Origin: Adineta ricciae
Taxonomy: Eukaryota > Rotifera > Eurotatoria > Adinetida > Adinetidae
DNA length: 64,000 nt
Reading direction: 5' to 3'
Assembly (NCBI GenBank): GCA_905250025.1
Contig: CAJNOJ010000378.1
Coordinates: forward strand, 1 to 64,000
Made by a program: the position numbers and the translations under genes. Below, piece after piece: positions 1 to 10,929 of this stretch. Below the pieces are notes generated by a model. The model ran no database searches. It saw only the letters and a program-made list of their open reading frames with translations, and had not been told where the DNA came from. Position 1 is the stretch's first letter. Each line of letters begins with the position of its first letter.

Positions 1-11
1 CTCGATAAAAT

Positions 12-2093
12 ATGGCTACAGCCGCTACATCTCTTGCTGATTTTCATCAAATGATAAAACTATTTGGTGCTGATACGGATGAAATCACCAATGGTGGGAT
101 AGCACCAACGATACCAACAGCTGCCACGTTTGTATCAACGAATGAACTTGATGACGATGACGACGAGGATGATGATGATGATAATGAAGCTGAATTACAA
201 CTAGATGAAGAATCGCCGAATTCAAGTGGCGGGGAAGAAACTATGTCACACTCATCAATGGCAACTTCGTCAGTTCAAATCAATAAGGATGATTTATCAT
301 TAACAAAACCAATCTCGTCAGCAGCAGCCGCTGCACGTCTATCACGTTTAGCTAACCAGCGTATCGATTCAAATCGATTTTTAATCTGTTCCGGAACGAA
401 TTCATACAACACAATCCGTAAAACCAAACACGAAGTACGACGTTTTGCCTTATACTTAGAAGACACATTTGGTGAAACCTGTCCTATCGATGAGTTAAAA
501 CCTGAACAACTATGCACGTATCTCAAACACTATTTTGGCAACGTTCGAAAAGCGGATAATACTGAATACGAACCAGATACATTACGAAGTTTCATGTTGT
601 CAATTGAACGTTATTTAAAATCTCGAAAGTATCCGTGTAATATACTTGAATCACCTGTTTTTGCACCGTGCCGAGAAGTGATTCAAGAAAAACGCGACAC
701 ATGGGCGAAACCAAATAAAAATGTGTGCAATTCCAAAGTCGAAGCATTTACATCTCAACACGAGGCGTTACTACGAAAAATGAACATCATCACACGTGAT
801 ACACCCGAAGGTCTCCTATTAGAACTGTTAATCAACAATTCGAAATATTTCGATCAGCGTGGTTATGAATCAACAATTAATCGGTCATTGTTATGGGGTG
901 ATTTAGAAATCAAAGTAGATTCGACTAATTCACTAGAATATATCGAATACAAACGAACACCACAAATATCAACAAACAAAGATTCGATAGCAAATGATCT
1001 CCAAACTAATCTCCGCGCTTATGCAATACCGTCACATTCGCATGAATGTCCAGTTGTTGGTTTACGTCTTTTGTCCTATCATCGTCCACCACAATGTTCG
1101 AATGCAGATGCACCTTTTTATCTCGTACCACGTACATCAGCTGATCAACGTGTTTGGTACAAAACAATTCGTGCTGGTCGCCATCGGTTAGATTTATTAC
1201 TTCAACAAGCTATGCAAAAAGCGGGTGTCAACGGTAAATTCTCATGTATGAGTTTACGCAAGGGCAAAATCAAAGGATTACTTGTTCCAACAACTTCCTC
1301 AACTATGGCTTCCGTTACAACTTCAGATAATTCATCGTCTTCTTCGTCACCAATAACAATGCCTATAGATGAAAAACCCAAGACGAATGGAACATCATCG
1401 AATGGTCACCAATCGTTATCAAATAATCATAAACGGTCAACAAGTTCAACATCCAATTCTAATTGTTCCGAATTACTCGACTTATCATCACATAATAGTA
1501 ATCATACGGCTGTCAATCTAGCGAAAAAAGTTAAACGAGAATCGAACTCACCAGCAGCTCTCTTACCAATGCCATCTTCCGTTTTGGTAAGAGAAAAACT
1601 TCTACTACAATGTCAAAAAGAAAAACAAAATCCTTTTTTCATACTTCTCTAGAACAATAGTACACATTCCAATCACCAACATTTAACATCGATGCTTCCA
1701 CTTCAACAACAACTTCAAAATCATCAACAACGTTCGCTTGGGACTGTCGATGATCTACCATCATTGGTTGTTCAAACACCAACATCCGTTTCGATATCAT
1801 CATCAACAACATCAAACAATAATGATAATCATAATCATAATAAACGTAAATTAACCTCACATGATACATTCACTGCACTTTACTCAGCAGCACATTCGAA
1901 ATCGTCTCGACAAGCGAAAATGAATGTTTTACGTAAATATCTCGAAGAAACACTTGGTTTAGTCGAGTTTTTGACACTCTACGAATACTTACGACGGAAT
2001 TCACATATTAAACTGCAAGGTACTCCAATTGAACACTACGAACATGTGTTGCCCGTTTTACTCACATTGTTAATGCTTGAAAATACTGCATAG
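12..2093 (+). CDS. DUF3504 (Crypton-derived) domain protein, QRICH1/ZMYM-like
   Basis: Two exons, 12-1586 and 1653-2093, joined in frame across a 66-bp GT-AG intron, give 671 residues. An in-frame TAA just before the ATG supports this start, although an upstream exon outside the window is possible. Residues about 115-420 resemble the DUF3504 domain of QRICH1, ZMYM2-4 and KIAA1958, which derives from the tyrosine recombinase of Crypton DNA transposons; the segment around YFDQRGYESTINRSLLWGD matches the usual block where a catalytic arginine sat in the ancestor. An acidic D/E tract (residues about 46-60) and Ser/Asn/Gln-rich linkers flank the domain. The last about 70 residues form a helical module (LEETLGLVEFLTLYEYL) that vaguely recalls NEK kinase tails. 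A nuclear regulatory role is inferred from the family. The family call is from memory of motifs, so moderate. Confidence 0.6.
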
Positions 2094-2512
2094 AATCAAT
2101 CGAGTTCATCATTGTATAAAAATTTTCGTTCAAACAACAAATTTCATTCCATTCAGTCAATAATTCTCAAGTGAAATGATCATGCATGTATGTGTCCTTC
2201 TAGTCGTTCGTTTTCCGCTTTTCTTGATTCGTTCTCCTGTTGTTTTTTTAATTAAGAAATCCTAATCTCGTTTTCTGATTTCATTCCGCTGTTGTCATGT
2301 GTTCCAATTTGTTTTTGTCATTCCAAAGAATTCTCTTTTCTCGTGTTTTATGTCAATCGTGTTTCGTTTCCATTTTCTCATTTTCCGAGCGGTGTGTATG
2401 CGCGTCAAACATAACGAAAGAGGGAGAGAGCGCGAAGGAGAATGATGTGATTTGTATAGAAGAAATGAATTTTCTGAGACGTGTGGAGAATGAATTTTAA
2501 AAATACACATAC

Positions 2513-4182
2513 CGTTGACAAAACCAATTACTGCACTGCCGGCATTACGACCATCCATTTCGCCGATTTCGATAGGAACGGAACTGCCTGAAAACAGAGC
2601 GAAATGTTGATAGTTTGACTTTTCTCAAATAATTTACAAAGAATAATATCAGCACCACAATTTAATGCACCAGTTAATAACATTAAAATTGAATTCATTG
2701 TTACGCCTGATTGAGCAAACGCCAAGAAAAGAAGAAGAGTACCAGCACTGAGTAATGTTTCCGCGCCGGCACCAACGCATCCTTCATTATTAAAAAAACT
2801 TCAAAAAGAAAGATTGTATATACATCGATAGATCTGACAAGTAAACTACCGTTTAAGAACAAATCCAATCGTTGCACTTCCAGCAACGCCACCAATGTCA
2901 AACATAGTTGAAAACAAACCAGCATCGGACTTCGAATAATTTAACTGTAACACACAATCGAATGTATCGCTTCTTTAAGTAATATCCATTTCACTTACTT
3001 CTTGTTTTAAATATAAAGGGAGCCACAGGTAAATGGCATATCGAACAACTTTTAAACAGAAAACACCAGCAGCAATTTCTTTGACCATGCTGTGAATACA
3101 AGAGGTGAATTTTAATTGATAATACACTCGATTCAGCTTACGGTAGTCGACATAATTCCATAGGAGTCATTTTCGTACGGAGATCCGTTCCTTTGCTAGC
3201 GGTATCTATGAAAAGACAACTGTCTGTAATCACCAGTGAAAATAGACGTAAATACCTTTCCCAGGCACAATCATATTCAATTCTGATGGTTCACGAAAGG
3301 AGAACAAAACCGCAAAGCCAGCAACAATCTGCATAGAAAACACTCATTTTCAACGAATAAATAAAGAGTGTGTTTACACAAAAGATTGACGGTTGGAAAT
3401 GAACGAGACGCCAACCATCCTTTCCTTGAATATAAACCTAATAAATACACGATGTGAGTCAAATAATAATCATAAACACAAAACGCTTACAGCCAAAGCC
3501 GTGCCAATAATACCACCAGCGAAAGGGCATGTTCCAAACAAACCGAAAACAGAATTACGTTGAGCATCGGTTACCCAAGCACCGAGACCTTTGCCTGCTG
3601 CTGCCCAACACAGCGACTAAAGAAATTCATAAAAGCAAAACATACGATAAATATTCCGCTTAGTTCTTACTTGGAATGCACCATTAAAGAAAAGTAGGAG
3701 AAGGAAAAGTCGATAGTCACTCCACCATCCGAATGTAATCTAAATAATTCAATAGTCGATATGTCAATCAATTGATTCTTATGACATACCATAGCAATAC
3801 CAGAACCAATTAAGCCATAACCAAACGTACGTCGAGAACCGTACTTATCGCCAACTGAGCCGAAGAAAGTCTAATGTAATTGAACAAATCATTTGAAATG
3901 ACAATCGATTGAATAATTTTATCTTACTTGAATAAGAGCATAGGGTAATAACAGAGCAGTGTCAAATAGGCCCAATTGAAATTTCGAAAAATTTAGATCA
4001 TGTTCGAGATCGGTTTTGATCTATTGAATTAGATGAATACAAAATAGAATATATCAAATGAACCAGTTACTCACAATTCCTAATGGCTTGCGTAAAAAGT
4101 AAGTCAATGCGTAGGATACCCATGCTACACCAAACGAAATAAAAAGACGATTTCGTATCGCAGTTACGTGATCTTTGCTCAT
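2513..4182 (-). CDS. Major facilitator transporter, sugar-phosphate (SLC37/OPA)-like, 3' end missing
   Basis: Starting at the ATG at 4182, about ten short exons read as a multi-pass transporter. Exon 1 contains FLRKPLGI; the next contain LGLFDTALLLPYALIQ and GSVGDKYGSRRTFG, the loop 2-3 motif of major facilitators. I count TM1 to TM11: TM5 near NSVFGLFGTCPFAGGIIG, TM7 near KVVRYAIYLWLPLYL, TM8 near FDIGGVAGSATIGF. The RKP motif and DTA.LLPYA block fit the organophosphate antiporter/SLC37 group, which exchanges sugar phosphates for phosphate, but another MFS family is possible. The last recognisable exon ends at 2513 with VIGFVNG, within TM11. No TM12 or C-terminal tail is found in the 420 bp before the convergent neighbour's stop codon at 2093; read-through only gives a polar tail to a stop at 2295. 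The gene therefore looks 3'-truncated, or its last exon has been displaced. Confidence 0.6.
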
Positions 4183-6464
4183 TTGTTCGATAGGAATTGA
4201 TAGTGAATATCAATAGAACAATCAAATCTAAAATATCCCATATGAGAAAAGCATGACAGTAACACTAACATGTACATATCGCTTTTATTTTTTAATAACA
4301 GATCGATTTCTATTGACTTTGAGTAATAGGATACGCAGCGAAATTGTATTTTTTCTTCAGACAGTCTATTTTTGTAGGCCGGATCGAAACTACGATTGAT
4401 TTAATTCATCAAGCAAAGTAATTTGTGTACGATTAGGTACTGAAGTCATTTAATTTGCGGAGAACAAACAATTTCAAAGTCGGCTAACAGAATAAGGAAA
4501 AGGTGTTTGCTCTTTTTTCATAATCACTATACGACCGGATAGACGATGATTTACATTTAGTCGATGAAAATGAAACAAAAGTTTCACGCTTGCGCGATAT
4601 TTTTCTCTACTTAACTATTGAAAATCTGTATAATCAAAACATATTATCTCTCAACAATAGAGAGTGATTTTTATGGTCAATCAACGCAATGTGGAAAAGA
4701 CTTCAAGCATTCAAAATCAACGACCTGTACATATTTAAAGAAAATGAAATATAAATCGATAGAAACTACTGAAAACTTCCCAGAGCGTAAATAGCTCCAC
4801 AACAAGAAAAATCTCACGGTTCAAAAGTACAACTCGTATTTTTCTAGAAATGTACTTTCATCAATATTATCATAATTATACATTTTGTGTCATAATACTT
4901 ATCGATATTTGTTGGAATTGACTTGAAAATCAGATCGTACGATGTTTGTCAGCTTCTTGTAGACACAAACATAAAATCAGTTAATTTAACATTGGTCGAG
5001 AATTGTTCTGTACATATCGAGCGATAAATTAGTTCGAATCGTAATTTAAGTAACTAGTAGGAAAAAAACAGAACTAAGCAGGAGAAGTAATCAATTGGTC
5101 AATAAGTCGGATGGACATAAAATTCTATTCAAAGATGGCGCTAGAGGATATGCCAGTGAAACCGGTCAACATATGAGTGAATTGCAAATTCATATTACCG
5201 TTGTATAATACTATACAAAAAAAAACACAGGACCATCGTGAAATCTATCCTGAGATATTAACTACATATAGTTAAATATGCTGATTTTTACCGCCATTCC
5301 TTGGTTAGTCATTTGAAGTTCGACGGTTATTGATAGTTCTCATGTAGTGTGGCTACGCTTTGAATATAATGATCATTCGCCTGTTTGACGCGTATTTTTC
5401 CGTAATTTTTTGAAATCTTATGATTACGGACGCTTCTCAATTTTTGTGTCATGCGAGATTAAGTTTCGTATTACAGCCCAACGATTCGTCTAAGATAGGC
5501 GCGTGGGTAGTTTCAAATGAAAGACAAGTGGTCATGTATAAAACCGAAAAAGATAACGAGGGAATTGTCCTACTGCGCTCCTTGAGAACAAATGGAAAGT
5601 CAATTTTGAAAACCTCATTGTCAGACAAAATGTCAGGTGAGATTGTTATGCGTGTAAACATCTCATGCATAAGATTAAAATAAATAATTTTAACATCAAA
5701 CAATGCACGAGATTTTGAATTGGACAAATACGAAGAATAGCAAGAAATTGCTATAGTCAAATGGATGCTTTGAAATTTCCCGTGTATTTTCAACTTTTGA
5801 GTGTATCTACGCAAAAATCAAATATAATTGAGGGTGAGGGATGGGTGTTGACAGAACGAGGGGAATAACTGAATTCAACTTTTCAGTTCAACACTATTGT
5901 AAATTGCATTCGTAACCGATGATGGACCACTATAATTAGCGTGAACATAATGTTCAATATTTCGATCTCAGTATCACAAAATCTAAGCGAATATTTTATG
6001 AAGTCAGTCAAATCCTTACATTTATTTGTGCTTCAAAAACGAATCGATTGCATAATACAAAAATTAAAGTAATCACAAGCAGTCGAATCTTCCGCCATTC
6101 CCCTCATTATTGTTGTCGAAAAAAAAAAATCGGGATACTTCAAATTATATTTACTGATATATAGAACTGAAAAGCAGTTCAAAGGTTATTAAACAAGATA
6201 AAGACAGAATTCTTTTCGAACGCAATGCCAGAACGTGTCTGGATATTGATAGTGCATACAGAACAATAGACATAGAAGTAATCAAAGTACTATTTAGTAT
6301 TTTTCATCGACAAATCAGTCATATCTACACCTTCATGAATACGATGTGTACTGTATTATCGTGTTACGTTTTTAATGACTAATACGTATTTTACGAGTCG
6401 AACAAGTGCAAAACCGTATTTGAAATAGTGTTTGACTCATTCATTGACGTAAAAGAGACTCAAC
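4183..6464. other. Intergenic region, no gene seen
   Basis: AT-rich spacer between the transporter and the first phospholipase. Two overlapping opposite-strand open frames near 5420-5814 have no recognisable domain, no intron structure and no support for coding, so I do not call them. I saw no tRNA, repeat array or transposon protein. Confidence 0.5.
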
Positions 6465-6502
6465 CATGACTTACCGTACTACTTAGCACTCTCCATATAA
6501 AT
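6445..6502 (+). promoter_or_regulatory. Core promoter of phospholipase A2 copy 1
   Basis: A TGACGT box (6445-6450), the 13-mer CATGACTTACCGT (6465-6477) and a TATAAAT box (6496-6502) lie in this order about 90-145 bp before the ATG at 6588. The same boxes recur before copy 2, with the same 20-nt step between the first two. The match in sequence, order and spacing is visible directly; that it is a promoter is inference. Confidence 0.6.
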
Positions 6503-6587
6503 ACAATGCAACGGATAGAATTGTTTTCATAAACAATATTTCAAGTACAGTTTCTTGTATAATTCTTGCTATACCGATCGAACTACA

Positions 6588-7019
6588 ATGATGAAAATTT
6601 GTTTGATTATCTTCACAATTCTGTCTATGATCCATTTAACATTGTCCAATCCTGTTGAGGGTGGTAATACATATGGATGTGGACCGATGGGTATCAATAT
6701 TGACCAAGGTCTCAATCAAATTGATCGAGAAGAGATCATACCATGCTGTGTTGCTCACGACATATGCTATCGTAACTGTTCAATGTCTCGATTTCAGTGC
6801 GATTGTGATTTCTACAAATGCATTAAAAACCAATGTGAAAACAAGTTACCTCATGATTGCGCAGTATTTGCAATAAAGTTTTATACATTAGTCCGAATTG
6901 GAGGCATATCATCGTACCAACGTGATCAAAGAAGTAACTGTCCATCAAACTCTTTTTTCGAGACCTTTTGGAACAAAGAAAACATTGAAAAAGAACTAAA
7001 ATCATGTCTATTTTCATAA
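6588..7019 (+). CDS. Secreted phospholipase A2, copy 1
   Basis: Single exon, 143 residues. The first ATG is at 6588 (a second follows at once), and it begins a clear signal peptide (residues 1-20, MMKICLIIFTILSMIHLTLS). After a GCGPMG calcium-loop-like segment (residues 30-35) comes CCVAHDICY (residues 53-61), the active-site block of secreted PLA2: His57 is the catalytic base and Asp58 the calcium ligand. Many paired cysteines follow (CSMSRFQCDCDFYKC). The enzyme should hydrolyse the sn-2 acyl bond of phospholipids outside the cell. The short form and CCxxHD spacing fit small animal sPLA2s such as group XII-like types, but I cannot assign a group. A tandem paralogue lies 1.2 kb downstream on the same strand with a matching promoter. 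Confidence 0.85.
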   Translation: MMKICLIIFTILSMIHLTLSNPVEGGNTYGCGPMGINIDQGLNQIDREEIIPCCVAHDICYRNCSMSRFQCDCDFYKCIKNQCENKLPHDCAVFAIKFYTLVRIGGISSYQRDQRSNCPSNSFFETFWNKENIEKELKSCLFS

Positions 7020-8063
7020 ACAATGCTTATCATTCGTTTTTCTTATTCGTTCTCAAAAATAAATGATAATGTTTGATCATTTCGGATAATCAGCGCTTCT
7101 AGTATATTCAGTCTACTGTTAGATATGGAACACTATAAACTGTAGTGAAGGACAGCATTAGAAAGATATGACACATCGAGAAATATTATCTCGTAAAATG
7201 TACATATCCGTGTGCATCATTTATTTAGTCTTCAGAATTCTCGGAGAATTTTGATCATTTGATGTGAACAAATCATCTGTGGTTACCAGCATCACTTATT
7301 CATATCTGATTTTTCACAATAGTTTTGTTGGAGAAATGTGTTATTTTCCATGCAGATTTCTTCACTTGTCGCTGAACAAAAGATCTATTCTTAGACTAGA
7401 AATTAGAAAAAATCTTCTTCTTGCCCTCTCTCTGTCTCTTGAATATATATCACTCATTTCGAAATGGAAATTTCTTCTTTATGGCATCATAAGCACAAAC
7501 TAATAATACAACTCAAACTAAAGCAATCAAGTTGTTCGCCATTGTTTTAACTATCCTTCGGTCATTTATCACTACCCAGAAAAGTATCAACAAGGCTTTT
7601 TATCCAATTTCAATGTTTATATCGACAGCTGAGAGAGGGAAGAGAGAAGTATATATTGAACCATGAATGATAACTGGTCCCTTCACCATTTAAAATTAAC
7701 TTAAATAATGCTTTGACAAAAACCACTTCCAATGTTCCATTTGACTGTAATTATAATTGAACACGAGTATAGCTAATACTTGTACAATAAATATAATATC
7801 AAGAATGAAGATATCGATGATGGTTCTTCATATAGACTAATTTCCATTCGATTCTTCTCCGCTTTGTGATTTGTCGCTTCGCTAGATTTCCTGAGGTTTG
7901 GTATTATCATAATGATGTAAATCATCATCTTTCGCGATTATTCTCGTTCATCATGTATTACTTACAATCGATTCTTATGTATTATTCATCGTAAAACAAA
8001 ACAACGAGCATGATAAATTATCAACATGGTGAGTTATTAGAAACTTCGACTTGAATCACTTAC
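7020..8063. other. Spacer between phospholipase copies
   Basis: About 1 kb of AT-rich DNA. AATAAA-like poly(A) signals follow the copy 1 stop within 50 bp. A frame at 7264-7503 is hydrophobic and low-complexity with no family resemblance and is not called. Confidence 0.5.
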
Positions 8064-8116
8064 TGACGTTAGACATACCCAAGCATGACTTACCGTTCGA
8101 TCTGACCACTATATAA
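8064..8116 (+). promoter_or_regulatory. Core promoter of phospholipase A2 copy 2
   Basis: TGACGT at 8064-8069, CATGACTTACCGT at 8084-8096 (identical to copy 1) and TATATAA at 8110-8116. The spacing from box 1 to box 2 is 20 nt in both copies, and box 2 to TATA differs by a few nt. The surrounding spacer has diverged, so the boxes look selectively kept. Confidence 0.6.
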
Positions 8117-8220
8117 CTAAAGCACAGCGTACACCTTATCGCCTACTTCGTGTCAAATATTTTCTACTTGAAATCAACTATATAGCGTTGTTGTCATTGC
8201 CAGTCTTCTGCAAAGTCACG

Positions 8221-8658
8221 TTGAAAACATACTCGCTCATCGTCAAAACTCTATCGCTGATTAGTCTGGCGTCATCTGTTTCTATCATCAGTGAGAATTC
8301 ACTCGGATGCGGACCCATGGGTGTGAATATAGATTTGGCTCTCAACAAAATCGATCGGAGTGAAATCATTCCATGCTGTGTCAGCCATGATGCATGTTAT
8401 CGCAATTGTTCGATGAGTCGACTGACATGCGACTGCACGTTCTATACATATATCAAGAATCGATGTGAAAATCACCTGCCAAACGACTGTAAAGTATTTG
8501 CTACGAATCTTTTCGCGATGGTTCGAATTGAAGGTGTACCATCATACAAACGTGACCAAGAAAGTAGCAAATGTCTTTCGAAAAACTATCAACGCGAATT
8601 AGATAAAATACTAATGCAACAAGAAACAGAACAGTATGTGAAATCATGTCCAAAATAA
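8221..8658 (+). CDS. Secreted phospholipase A2, copy 2 (start codon unclear)
   Basis: An open frame parallel to copy 1 encodes GCGPMGVNID, CCVSHDACY (the His/Asp active-site pair is kept) and CSMSRLTCDC, then the same cysteine pattern and a lysine-rich tail ending at 8658. The frame also covers a hydrophobic stretch matching the copy 1 signal peptide, but there is no in-frame ATG before the PMG of the calcium loop. The start given is the position that aligns with the copy 1 ATG. Either a non-ATG codon is used, a short upstream exon supplies the start, or the copy is losing function. The catalytic core and promoter boxes look intact. Substitutions fall evenly between the copies, suggesting an old duplication. 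Confidence 0.65.
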   Translation: MKTYSLIVKTLSLISLASSVSIISENSLGCGPMGVNIDLALNKIDRSEIIPCCVSHDACYRNCSMSRLTCDCTFYTYIKNRCENHLPNDCKVFATNLFAMVRIEGVPSYKRDQESSKCLSKNYQRELDKILMQQETEQYVKSCPK

Positions 8659-8880
8659 TGATCAATTCAACACATCAGAATGCTTTTCAAAATTTCGTTT
8701 AATTCTCACAATACAAAAAAAGAATTAATTGAATCTGCTAAATTATACAATTTTTTTATAAGATAACGCTTTTTATTAACAAAATCAAAGATGATTCCAT
8801 ACACAACAAGGAGAGATATTGTAACTACACAATTATTTCTGAAGGCAATTGAGTGAAAAACTACTTTTGCATTGATCAGT

Positions 8881-10929
8881 CTAAATAAGATTTGGAATTA
8901 ATAACTCATAACTGACAAATCGTCTTCCTTCTTTGTGTTTTTTGCCGCTTTCTAACCACAGTCGAGTTTTCAATGGTTTTGTTCCGATTTCTTCTTCTCC
9001 AACTTCTCTCTTCGCTGAACAAGAACCACGATGAGAATGTCGATGTATTGGAGATCTCGATCCTCCCTGTCCGTCCTCCGTTGATGTTGGACCTAAATCT
9101 GTCGCAGCTGCATTTTGGTCTTTCGATTTCGAATGACGACGGAAAAGGTCAGTGGTCGCATTGTCATAAACTGTTGAATTGGTTTCTTCGCATATTTCGA
9201 AATAACACCAGTTTCGATTGGAAAGTAACTTTTTGTGTGCTATCTTTCTTCCTGTTTCAGGTAAACGTGGGAAAAAATCAATTAGTTCTTCATCGGTATT
9301 ATCGATTGGATGCCATTTTGTCTTAACATAATGAGCGACACGAAGTGCTCGTCGGGATGGTGGAATATTCACGATGGCCGAAGAAATAACTTGATACATC
9401 AATTTACTATCATGAATTGGTATCAATCCTGTTTGGTTTCTTGTTTGAAATCGACTTATTCCACAGCAATGTACGTCACCACTGAAGAACGTGATTCTGA
9501 TTCGTTTGTTTTCAGCTAATTCTTGAAATTGTGCTAAGGCACGATTGCGTTCATCGATATGCGCTTTATGGGTCCATTCATCGAGAAGATCATCGTACAA
9601 TTCGGGTAAACCAAATATTGAGTTCGTCTGTTTAACAACGGGAAGATGTCGGTATTTGTTAGGAAGATTTTTGAGATGCTCGAATATTGTCTCAGCTAAT
9701 TTAAATCGAACAAACGAAAATGGAACAGGAAATAAAACGATCAAATGTGCAATGTCTGATGTTTGTTCTTCTAATTTATTAAATATTAATTTCCAACTTT
9801 GTGCGTGTTGAACTGTCTCTGTATTGCGTTCTGTACGTCCATCACAGCCAACCAGAAGTAAATCTGGTCCACATCGAGAAAGAAAATTGTATCCTTGATA
9901 GCCGAATAAGCCGTGATCTCGAGCTTTTTCTTTTGTTGTTTGATGTTGAAACAGTAGACGAAGTTTTTGTGCTGCATTAAATAGACCCGTCATCATTGGA
10001 CTATCATGAAGTAGAGGAGGATATGATCCTGCTCCATCGAATATATCATGATCATCCCACATCATCACACTTGGAATTGACGCTAAAGCATTTTTAACTT
10101 CTGGTCGTTCCCAGTTTTGTACATAAGAATTGAAATAATATTCCTCAACTTGTTCACGTAAATCATCTCGATAATCACAGGTCCACTTCGAATTCCATTC
10201 CATTTCCACCCATTCTTTGAGGTACGGGATATCTTCAAACATAAAATCAATATAATTTTGATCCCCACCCCATATTAAGATATGCAGAGGTGTTTCATTG
10301 TGAACAGAATTTAAATGTTCCCAAACGTCACCGAACGTCAAATCGGATTTTGTTTGTTCAGGTACCGTGGCATCGAAGCCATTGCAAGAGAAAAATCCAC
10401 CACGCCATTTTTGATTGTAGCGTGGTATATGAAATACGCCTTCGGTTACTCGATCACCCCAATTCATTTTCCAGTGAATTTTATCATCACCTTCACCATC
10501 ACGTAATTCTACGGAGATGTTTACACGATAAGCACGCATGTTAAAAATATTCTCATATAAAACTTCCCAACTATAGTCTAACTTTGGTTCACAGAAGAAA
10601 TCAATTGTTGGCTGATCGAATGAAATTTCACGAAATATCAGTGCACTTCCGTACCATAGCATTTGATTTAAATCAGTAGTTAAAAATTGATAATAAGGTC
10701 CAAGGGCTGGACCGGGTCGTTGAGGTGGACGAGTAATGTGAGGTGATTTCAATGAGACCGGAGTTGGAGCAGGTAAATCTTCTATCGTCGTCGTTGTTGG
10801 TTTTGGTGTAGGACAATCCTCACTATGTTGAGGGTGTGGATTGACAGGATTCGGTGCATTTGCATCTAAATCACCATTTTTATCCTCTACACATCCATGA
10901 ATATCTTTTTCAGATATTTCGTCAGCCAT
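8881..10929 (-). CDS. PhoD-like phosphatase (metallophosphatase), intronless
   Basis: One uninterrupted frame of 682 residues from the ATG at 10929. The N-terminal about 75 residues are Pro/Asp-rich and look disordered. Metal-binding blocks of the PhoD superfamily are visible: GGDQNYID (221-228), WDDHDIFDG (291-299) and SGDVHCCG (483-490). In this family these bind a bimetallic centre that cleaves phosphoesters. No signal peptide is seen, so it is probably cytosolic, like the PhoD-like proteins of fungi, oomycetes and amoebae. It has no introns in 2 kb, while most neighbours have one about every 100-300 bp. That may reflect retroposition or acquisition from elsewhere. The physiological substrate is unknown. 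It is convergent with phospholipase copy 2, with 222 bp between the stop codons. Confidence 0.85.
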   Translation of the reverse strand: MADEISEKDIHGCVEDKNGDLDANAPNPVNPHPQHSEDCPTPKPTTTTIEDLPAPTPVSLKSPHITRPPQRPGPALGPYYQFLTTDLNQMLWYGSALIFREISFDQPTIDFFCEPKLDYSWEVLYENIFNMRAYRVNISVELRDGEGDDKIHWKMNWGDRVTEGVFHIPRYNQKWRGGFFSCNGFDATVPEQTKSDLTFGDVWEHLNSVHNETPLHILIWGGDQNYIDFMFEDIPYLKEWVEMEWNSKWTCDYRDDLREQVEEYYFNSYVQNWERPEVKNALASIPSVMMWDDHDIFDGAGSYPPLLHDSPMMTGLFNAAQKLRLLFQHQTTKEKARDHGLFGYQGYNFLSRCGPDLLLVGCDGRTERNTETVQHAQSWKLIFNKLEEQTSDIAHLIVLFPVPFSFVRFKLAETIFEHLKNLPNKYRHLPVVKQTNSIFGLPELYDDLLDEWTHKAHIDERNRALAQFQELAENKRIRITFFSGDVHCCGISRFQTRNQTGLIPIHDSKLMYQVISSAIVNIPPSRRALRVAHYVKTKWHPIDNTDEELIDFFPRLPETGRKIAHKKLLSNRNWCYFEICEETNSTVYDNATTDLFRRHSKSKDQNAAATDLGPTSTEDGQGGSRSPIHRHSHRGSCSAKREVGEEEIGTKPLKTRLWLESGKKHKEGRRFVSYELLIPNLI

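Noticed and set aside
5025-5050. AGTTCGAATCG, like a tRNA T-loop
   Set aside because: No acceptor stem, D-arm or anticodon arm can be placed around it.
5420-5814. Opposite-strand overlapping open frames in an intergenic region
   Set aside because: No recognisable domain on either strand and no sign of splicing.
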